Positions 57,160 to 64,000 of a DNA stretch of 64,000 nucleotides are shown one piece after another. The DNA comes from Antilocapra americana (lineage: Eukaryota; Chordata; Mammalia; Artiodactyla; Antilocapridae). The notes beneath the pieces were generated by a model that had not been told where the DNA came from, did no database searches, and saw only the letters and a program-made list of their open reading frames with translations. Each line of letters begins with the position of its first letter. The stretch's first letter is position 1. Made by a program: the position numbers and the translations under genes. Location: the NCBI GenBank assembly GCA_007570785.1, contig ML661885.1, positions 35,352,924 to 35,416,923 of the forward strand, in the 5' to 3' direction.

Positions 57160-57420
57160 GCCACCATACTGGGATTTTTTTTTTCCCTGACAGTTTCTTT
57201 AACATGATAAATGTGTTTCTACCTTAAAGTTTCTGAATTTACTTTTCCCTCTATCTGGAATGTCCTTTCCCCAAGTATTCCAGGATTGATTGCATTCAGG
57301 GAGTGACTTAAATTTCATTTCCTTGGGGAATGTTTCCAATCTGTGCTTCCAGTTGGGAGAATGTTGTCTATACCAGAAGCTTCTGTAATACTAAATGAAA
57401 GTAGTTGCTTACCTATATTC
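57160..57420 (-). mobile_element. L2 LINE fragment
   Basis: ttttccctctatctggaatg, tcctttccccaagt and gagtgacttaaatttcattt then ccttggggaatg follow L2 in reverse. Confidence 0.6.
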
Positions 57421-57457
57421 TATATCTATGGGAAATATTTGTCAAAAATGAAGGTAA

Positions 57458-57636
57458 GGTATGTCCCTGGTGGTTCAGTGCCTGAGACTCTGTATTCCCA
57501 ATGCAGGGGGCCAGGTTTGATACCTGGTCAGGGAAGTAGATTCCATTGTCACAGTTAAAGGTTGTACATGTCATGACTAAGACCTACCCAGTGCAGCCAA
57601 ATAAATAAATAAATAAATAAATAAATAAAGCATAGA
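57458..57636 (+). mobile_element. CHR-1-type tRNA SINE with (AAAT)n tail
   Basis: tatgtccctggtggttcagt, ccaatgcagggggccaggtt, gatacctggtcagggaagta, ending in about eight AAAT units (57599-57630). Confidence 0.82.
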
Positions 57637-57799
57637 TAAATGGTAAAAATGTCCTGGGGAAAAATAATGCATGTATTGGGTTCAACCAGCAAAACTCCAA
57701 ATGAGGAAAATGGCAAAGCAACTGAATTTAAAGAAAACAATGAAGGTAATTTATAAGTATGTTTTCAGGTAAACCAATGAGATAATTTATCACCAGAAA

Positions 57800-58850
57800 C
57801 AAAATTAAAAAATAAAAACAAATGAAGCAACAGACAAACAATTAATCTCAAAAATATACAAGCAACTCCTGCAGCTTAATTTCAGAAAATTAAATGACCC
57901 AATCAAAAAGTGGGCAAAGAACTTAACAGACATTTCTCCAAAGAAGACATAAAAATGGCTAACAAACACATGAAAAGATGGTCAACATCACTCATTATCA
58001 GAGAAATGCAAATCAAAACCACAATGCGGTACCACTTTACACCAGTCAGAATGGCTGCCATGCAATAAATGTTGGAGAGGATATGGAGAAAAAGGAATTC
58101 TCTTACACTGTTGGTAGGAATGCAAACTAGTACAGCCACTATGGAGAACAGTGTGGAGATTCCTTAAAAAACTGCGAATACAACTGCCATATGACCCAGC
58201 AATCCCACTGCTGGGCATACACACCAAGGAAACCAGAATTGAAAGAGACACGTGTACCCCAATGTTCATCGCCGCATTGTTTACAATAGCCAGGACATGA
58301 AAGCAACCTAGATGTCCATCAACAGACGAATGGATAAGAAAGCTGTGGTACATATACACAATGGAATATTATTCAGCCATTAAAAAGAATACATTTGAAT
58401 CAGTTCTACTGAGGTGGATGAAACTGGAGCCTATTATACAGAGTGAAGTAAGCCAGAAGGAAAAACAACAATACAGTATACTAATGCATATATATGGAAT
58501 TTAGAAAGATGGTAATGATAACCCTGTATGAGAGACAGCAAAAGAGATGCAGATGTATAGAACAGTCTTTTGGACTCCATGGGAGAGGGCAAGGGTGGGA
58601 TGATATGGGAGAATGGCACTGAAACATCTAAATTATCATATGTGAGAAATCAATCACCAGCCCAGGTTTGATGCTTGATTCAGGGTGCTCAGGGCTGGTG
58701 CACCAGGATGACCCAGAGGGATAGAATCGGGAGGGAGATGGGAGGGGGGTTCTGGAAGGGGAACACATACCCATACCCATGGCATATTCATGTCAATGTA
58801 TGGCAAAACCAACACAATAATGTAAAGAAAATAAATAAAATAACTAAAAA
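57800..58850 (+). mobile_element. Young L1, 3' about 1.05 kb
   Basis: It includes the last part of ORF2 and the whole 3' UTR: caacatcactcattatcaga, acaatggaatattattcagc, tcaccagcccaggtttgatg, the G-rich tract and an A-rich tail. It is 5' truncated. Confidence 0.92.
57820..58610 (+). pseudogene. L1 ORF2 C-terminal fragment
   Basis: This is the end of the L1 reverse transcriptase protein, including the region with the zinc-knuckle-like cysteines in intact L1. No frame stays open for long on the coding strand, and there is no start. The reading is visible only through DNA-level similarity to other L1 copies (for example ccatatgacccagcaatccc). It serves as a local ruler for the part of L1 lost in the 34.8-kb gap. 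Confidence 0.8.
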
Positions 58851-59137
58851 CCCCAATATTCTAATGAAAAAATTTCAATTGGAAGGAAAATAATCACAAA
58901 CTGAAAAATGAAGTTTCAGAAAGGGCATGTTTATATATAAACATAAATGAATATTGACTATATAAAACATTAACCAAAATGTTTTATACAGTTTATGTAC
59001 AATAAAGAAGATATATGTAAAATACAGAAGACAGGAGCAGGTAACTTATATTTAAAGTCTTAAAAATGCATGATGTAATTGAAGGAAGAAAATAGCTCCA
59101 GAATTGAATTTTGAGATTTTCAAATTACACTCTCTGT
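58851..59137. other. Unassigned AT-rich DNA
   Basis: No recognisable element. Confidence 0.5.
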
Positions 59138-60110
59138 TACTGATAGAACAACCGAACAAAAGCTCAGCAGTGGCAACATTGATCCAAACAACCCTATCAA
59201 AAACCTTGATATTCAGACAATACCACGTTCAACAATTGCTAAACAACAACAAAAAATTTTCAGTGCACATAGGTCACTTCTTGTTCTCTCAAGATGGATC
59301 AGATACTGGCCCATGAAACAAATCATAATACAGGTTGAAGATTGAATAATTCTGGGTATTTTGGGGGGAGGGGGAAGAAAGTGTACATCAATAATAATAT
59401 CTAAGAAATAGCAACATACTTGGAAATTAAATAACATATTACTAAATAATCCACTGTGAAAAGGGAAATAATAAGTCACTAGAATATAGTCTGAACTGAA
59501 GGATAATGAAAATACAGCGTATCAACATTTGACAGATGTAACTGAAACAGTTCTAAGAGAGGAAGTTATAGATTTAAGTGCTTATATGAGAAAAGAAGAA
59601 AGATCTAAAGGCAATGACTGAAGGTTCTATAATAAGAAGCTAGCAAAGAAGAGCAGAATAAATGTAAACAGCTAGAGAGAAATAAAGATAGAATACATAA
59701 TCAATGAAATAGAAAGCCAAGAATAGATTTTGAAAAGGTCAATGGAACTGATTAATTCCTAGCTAGACTGATCAAGAATAAGTGAATGAAGACAGGTTTG
59801 TAAACTTCATTTAACTTTAGAAAATCAACCAATTTAATTCACATTATTAACAGAATAAAGAAGAAAAACTATGCGATCCTCTTAGTAAATGTAGATAAAG
59901 TATTTGACAAAATCCAATATCTATTTATGATAAAAACTCTTAGTAACTAAGAATAGAAGGGAACTTCTTCAACCTGATATCATTTACAAAAAGCATACAA
60001 CTAACATAATACTTAATAATAAAATATTTCTAATATTTCTCTAATATTTAGAACAATTAAGAATGCTCACTCTCATCACTTCTATTCAAAGACATACTGT
60101 TTTTGAATAA
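59138..60110 (+). mobile_element. Ancient L1 ORF2 fragment (endonuclease end to reverse transcriptase)
   Basis: Decayed but in order: cttggaaattaaataacata, ctaagagaggaagttataga, ttcctagctagactgatcaa, acattattaacagaataaag, gataaagtatttgacaaaat (reverse transcriptase motif A region) and gctcactctcatcacttcta. Many indels; no frame survives. Confidence 0.75.
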
Positions 60111-61652
60111 GTGATTAATTTGTATGCAATGTTGGCCATATAGTAATCATATAGTACATGTTAGCTATTCTTATTCTTTTTATACTACTTACTGGATCAT
60201 GCTGTATGAATTAGTATAAGGGTACCAGTTCACCTGTTTTATTGGTCATGTTCTGTCTGATTAAATGAGAACTTCAAAAGGACAGACCAAGCAGCAAAAA
60301 GCATACCTCTCATCCTAGCCTCTCATCCTTAACCATCTTGGAGATGGAAGACAAAAATATGAACTTACATTCTGATGTAAGCCCACTGCCCCTTGCAGGA
60401 AAAGCAGCTTTATGTCAATAATGAGTGTTCTGCTGGTTTTTATTTATCAAGAGGCAAATATTTGTGAAGTATTAGGTTAATTTTGCTTGCATCCCTGCTG
60501 GGCTGGATAAGAATGTTTATTTCAGACAAAAAGGAAAATGTCAGCATTCGAGGCATAACACTTATAAATTGTTACAGCATCTCTCAGCAAAATTGTATTT
60601 ATCTGGCTACCTCAAGTCTCGTGCAAACTGACAATTATGATGCCTACCTGAAATCTGACTTTAGAAGTGATAGTGCCTCACAAAACAATGGTGAATGTCT
60701 GCCACATGTTACAAGGTGGGACAGATGTCAGATCCAACTAACTATTCAGTTGTTTTGGAGCTTCTTGTATTTACCAGGTTTAGAATCTGAGTTACAAAAA
60801 ATATTGATTTTGGGAAAAAGTAATTTTTTTCATAAGTTTGTGTAGGAGGCACCTATGAACGAACAGTCAAAGAATATTTCCAGATGAAAATTGTGTTATG
60901 AAATGTATAATAATAGCAATGTATTTTGTTCCTCTATTTTCTTTCTTTCCCCTGCATCTCAGATAAAAGAAAAGACTTATTTCTGGTATTTGGGTGGCTT
61001 AAGGCATCTATTTATACTCTCACAAACATTTTGTTATTAATCTAGCCAGAGCTGGAAGCCAAGATTTGGGGCACCATCTACAAATAGGTTATGTTATTTG
61101 ATGTTTGACTGCTGCAAACCTGAGTTTCTGTTTTGTTTTGTTTCACTAGAAACATTTCAAGTGAAGGCCCTCAGGTTTCTAAGATCTCTATTAAATTCAG
61201 TTTTCTCCAGAAATACATGCACAAAACTAAGAATGGAGACTGTTTGGGGAAGTATCTCTCCCTTCTCTGCTTTGACATTTACTTTCCCTCAGATCTTTCC
61301 TGCTTTAGCCTCTGCTTTGTAGACTCTAGATTATGAGGAAAAGGCTACTGGTAACAAAAATGATTCGCATAAATTCCTATCATACTGATATCAGTTTCAG
61401 TGACATCAAGAACGAAAAAGAGAGAAAGTAGTAGAGTGGAGAAAGGATACAGGGTCTTTCCATAAATGGAGTTTCCTCGTTGTCCACCCCTGAAAGCAAA
61501 TCCAGAAACTCCATCAATATCCCAGGTCAGTCTAGGGATAGACCTTATAGTAATATTTCCTTCTTAAGTCTGACACTGATTGAAATAACTTCATAAATTT
61601 TTATAAATACCATCAAAACTTGGGGCTGATTTAAAGATGGGTGGTGTAAAGA
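60111..61652. other. Unassigned 1.5 kb; MIR-like tail at 60135-60180
   Basis: A 120-codon frame at 60483-60845 has a TTG start and no detectable family signature. I see no promoter or splice evidence for it. Confidence 0.45.
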
Positions 61653-61886
61653 AGCAATATTTTGGCCACCTGATGTGAATAGCTGACTCATTGGAAAAGA
61701 CTCTGATGGCAGAAAAGGCAGGAGAAGGGGGGAACCGAAGATGATATGGTTGGATGGCATCATCAAATCAATGGACATAGATGTGAGTAAACTCTAGGAG
61801 ATAGTGAGGGATAGGGAAGCTTGGTGAGTTTCAGTTCATGAGGTTGCAAAGAGTTGGACACAACTTAGTGACTGACTGGACAGCAA
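61653..61886 (+). mobile_element. BovB 3' terminal fragment
   Basis: tattttggccacctgatgtg, ggttggatggcatcatcaaa and gaggttgcaaagagttggac. It is 5' truncated, with an internal loss near 61710 where gatgctgggaaagattgaag is expected. Confidence 0.88.
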
Positions 61887-62002
61887 CAAGAAAAGATGGG
61901 TGAGTAGTCTTTTTTAATCAGTTGATTAGCTCAAGTCAGAGTGGGAAGGAAGCAGAGGCAATTTCTCATGGGTTTGAAAGAACAGGAAGAATGAATAAGA
62001 AT

Positions 62003-62036
62003 TGGATGGCGATGGTGGTGATGATGATGATGATAG
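62003..62036. repeat. (GATG)/(GAT)n short repeat
   Basis: gatggtggtgatgatgatga; impure trinucleotide run. Confidence 0.85.
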
Positions 62037-62063
62037 CATTAAAATTTATTTATCAGTTACCTG

Positions 62064-62275
62064 ACTTCACTGGTGGCTCAGACAGTAAAGCATCTGCCTA
62101 CTATGCAGGAGACCCAGATTCAATTCCTGGGTCAGGAAGACCCTCTGGAGAAGGCAATGGCAACGCACTCCAGTACTCTTGCCTGAAAAATCCCATGGAT
62201 GGAGGAGCCTAGTAGGCTACAGTCCATGGGGTCGCAAAGAGTTGGACGCATTAAGTGACTTCACTTTCACTTTCC
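62064..62275 (+). mobile_element. Bov-tA SINE
   Basis: Full length: ttcactggtggctcagacag, agattcaattcctgggtcag, ggcaacgcactccagtactc, ending ggggtcgcaaagagttggac and short acttt repeats. Confidence 0.92.
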
Positions 62276-62284
62276 TTCCCTGCC

Positions 62285-62450
62285 TATCCTCAGTGCTGTG
62301 ATTGGAGGAAACTAAGACTGAGAAAGTTGAAGTAACTCAGTAACGAGCAACAAAGTAACATGATCATACAAAGACTAAAAGAGGGATTAAACCCAGGGCT
62401 TTCTGACTACAGTGCTCAAACATTTGGCCAACCAACCTCAGATTTATGCT
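62285..62450 (-). mobile_element. MIR remnant
   Basis: aaagttgaagtaactcagta then gggattaaacccagggcttt is MIR-like in reverse. It abuts the preceding Bov-tA. Confidence 0.55.
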
Positions 62451-63114
62451 CTCTCTTGTGAAGCAGAAAAAAAATGGGGACATCACTCCAGAATGGGGCA
62501 ACAGCATAACCAGTGACAAGGAGAAAATAATACACAGTCCATATAGGAGTGCTCAAACTTGCCTGATTAAAAAATTATTTGCTTGTTGGGGTTTTGTGGA
62601 GCCCAAGGTGCAATTTTCTTATTAAATTCTCTTTAAGTGCTCTCACAACCCTGAAAATGTTATCTGAAAATGTTGCATGCAGTGGGAAATGTTATATCAA
62701 CCCATATAGAGTTTAAGAAGGAAAATAAAAAGCTTGAACTGAGAACTGCCTGTAAAATTCCCTGCCCTTTAAATTTCCCCAAATTTTATTTTCTTCACCA
62801 AAAGGGAGACACATAGTTTCTTTTAGGGCAGAGCTTCTCTTATGACATTAAACTGAGGTTCTTCTAATAACCAACTGTTGCCCACTATTTGCTTATATGG
62901 ATTCCAGTTGTACAATTAGAAGACATTATTAACTTGAAAGTAAAGAAAGGAACAAGGTGCAAATTATTATAGACTCATTTGATTTTTTTTACATAATAAA
63001 TTTTAGGGAATGGGACATCCAAATGAAAATTCCCTAACGACTATCAGGTTTGTAGAAACAGACCATGAAAGACAGATCAGTAATGAAGATTTATATTTGA
63101 GAATCAGAAATTAA
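62451..63114. other. Unassigned DNA
   Basis: No recognisable repeat or coding signal. Confidence 0.5.
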
Positions 63115-63270
63115 CGGCATTTCATTGCTTGAAGGGATTTTAGCATCTGGCACAAACTTCTCATTTTATAGATTATGAAATGGAACCTCCATAGCTTAAA
63201 TAACATACCCAAAGTCACAAAGCAATTTAGTGAAGGAACTGAAACTGGCTTCCAAATTTTCTGATCAATT
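63115..63270 (-). mobile_element. MIR/L2-like remnant
   Basis: cttctcattttatagattat then acccaaagtcacaaagcaat is the reverse MIR pattern. Confidence 0.55.
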
Positions 63271-63435
63271 AGTCTAATATTCTTATCTTGCCATCTAATT
63301 ATTAGCAGTATAATTATTACTCATTCTATGAAAGAAGTGAAATGGAGTGGAAAAAGGAAAATAAACTAAGAGACATGGAAATGAATGCCAATCCCAGGGC
63401 TTGTGGGGACATTTATAATTAAGTCATGTATTGAG

Positions 63436-64000
63436 TTGGGCTCCAAAATCACTGCAGATGGTGACTGCAGCCATGAAATTAAAAGGTGCTTGCTCCTTGG
63501 AAGAAAAGCTATGACCAATCTAGACAGCATATTAAAAAGCAGAGACATTACTTTACCAACAAAGGCCCATCTAGTCAAAGCTATGGTTTTTCCAGTAGTC
63601 ATGTATGGATGTGAGAATTGGACCATAAAGAAAGCTGAGTACCAAAGAACTGATGTTTTTGAACTGTAGTGTTGGAGAAGACTCTTGAGAGTCCCTTGGA
63701 CTGCAAGGAGATCAAACCAGTCAATCCTAAGGAGATCAGTCCTGAATATTCCTTGGAAGGACTGATGCTGAATTGAAACTCCAATACTTTGGCCACCTGA
63801 TGGAAAGAACTGACTCACTGGAAAAGACTCTGATGCTGGGAAAGATTGAAGGCAGGAAGAGAAGGGGATGACAGAGGATGAGATGGTTGGATGGCATCAC
63901 TGACTCAATGGACATGAGTTTGAGCAAGCTCCAGGAGTTGGTGTTAGACAGGGAGGCCTGGAGTGCTGCAGTCCATGGGGTTGCAGAATCAGATATGACT
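63436..64000 (+). mobile_element. BovB LINE, 5' truncated, reaches the right edge
   Basis: It starts at ttgggctccaaaatcactgc and runs to ggggttgcagaatcagat at the edge. It encodes the C-terminal KAMVFPVVMYGCENWT region to 63669, where a TAG stands in place of TGG in the FELWCW motif. Confidence 0.92.

Noticed and set aside
60483..60845. 120-codon open frame on the plus strand in unassigned DNA
   Set aside because: It begins with TTG, not ATG (the first in-frame ATG comes about ten codons later), shows no domain, signal or family likeness, and has no splice or promoter context. Such lengths arise by chance in 64 kb of six-frame AT-rich DNA.
1..64000. Host protein-coding exon or processed pseudogene
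   Set aside because: No frame outside mobile elements has a recognisable domain, a convincing start, or paired splice sites. A homology search with the unassigned blocks (15.5-18.4, 21.6-23.8, 43.7-46.3 and 47.9-50.5 kb) against ruminant transcripts would be decisive.

Overview
The window is nuclear DNA from a pecoran ruminant, most likely a bovid. The evidence is the repeat set: BovB (RTE) LINEs, tRNA-Glu/Bov-A fusion SINEs (Bov-tA), a Bov-A2 dimer, CHR SINEs shared by whales, hippos and ruminants, and young bovine-type L1 copies. These sit among older mammalian repeats (MIR, L2, MLT1-type LTRs, a Tigger DNA transposon and a MER1-type hAT element). I found no convincing host exon, tRNA, rRNA, CRISPR or prokaryotic feature. 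It reads as AT-rich intergenic or intronic DNA, and every coding-like stretch I can explain belongs to a transposable element.

Layout. 1-3545: 5' part of a full-length L1 on the minus strand. Its ORF1 is broken, but its ORF2 is open from its ATG to the window edge (755 codons). 3688-4645: Tigger relic with a Bov-tA nested in it. 4708-6210: a 5'-inverted BovB. 6.2-15.5 kb: many Bov-tA copies, old L1 3' ends and MLT1-type LTRs. 15.5-26.2 kb: mostly unassigned, with two CHR-2 SINEs, L2, an L1 3' tail and a MIR split by another old repeat. 26.2-28.3 kb: minus-strand ERV LTR cut in two by a 1.4-kb BovB. 33.36-33.83 kb: head-to-head Bov-tA pair. 34.44-36.44 kb: two young L1 insertions side by side, the second 5'-inverted and containing a 400-N gap. 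36.85-38.50 kb: a second 5'-inverted BovB with a perfect 13-bp target duplication. 39.4 kb: a MER1-type hAT element. 42-57 kb: sparse repeats, including an MLT1-type LTR, MIRs and a second ERV LTR in the opposite orientation. 57.8-60.1 kb: a young L1 3' end beside an ancient L1 ORF2 fragment. 63.4 kb to the end: a BovB running off the window.

The elements relate as parasites and passengers. L1 ORF2 supplies endonuclease and reverse transcriptase for L1. The Bov-A-derived SINEs share 3' sequence with BovB and are thought to use its machinery. No novel system is evident. The most notable items are the open L1 ORF2 hidden by the window edge, three independent twin-primed (5'-inverted) insertions in 64 kb, a probably mis-sized assembly gap, and nested insertions that order events in time. 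Calls were made by eye without a repeat database. Boundaries are good to about 5-20 bases for young copies and worse for old ones.
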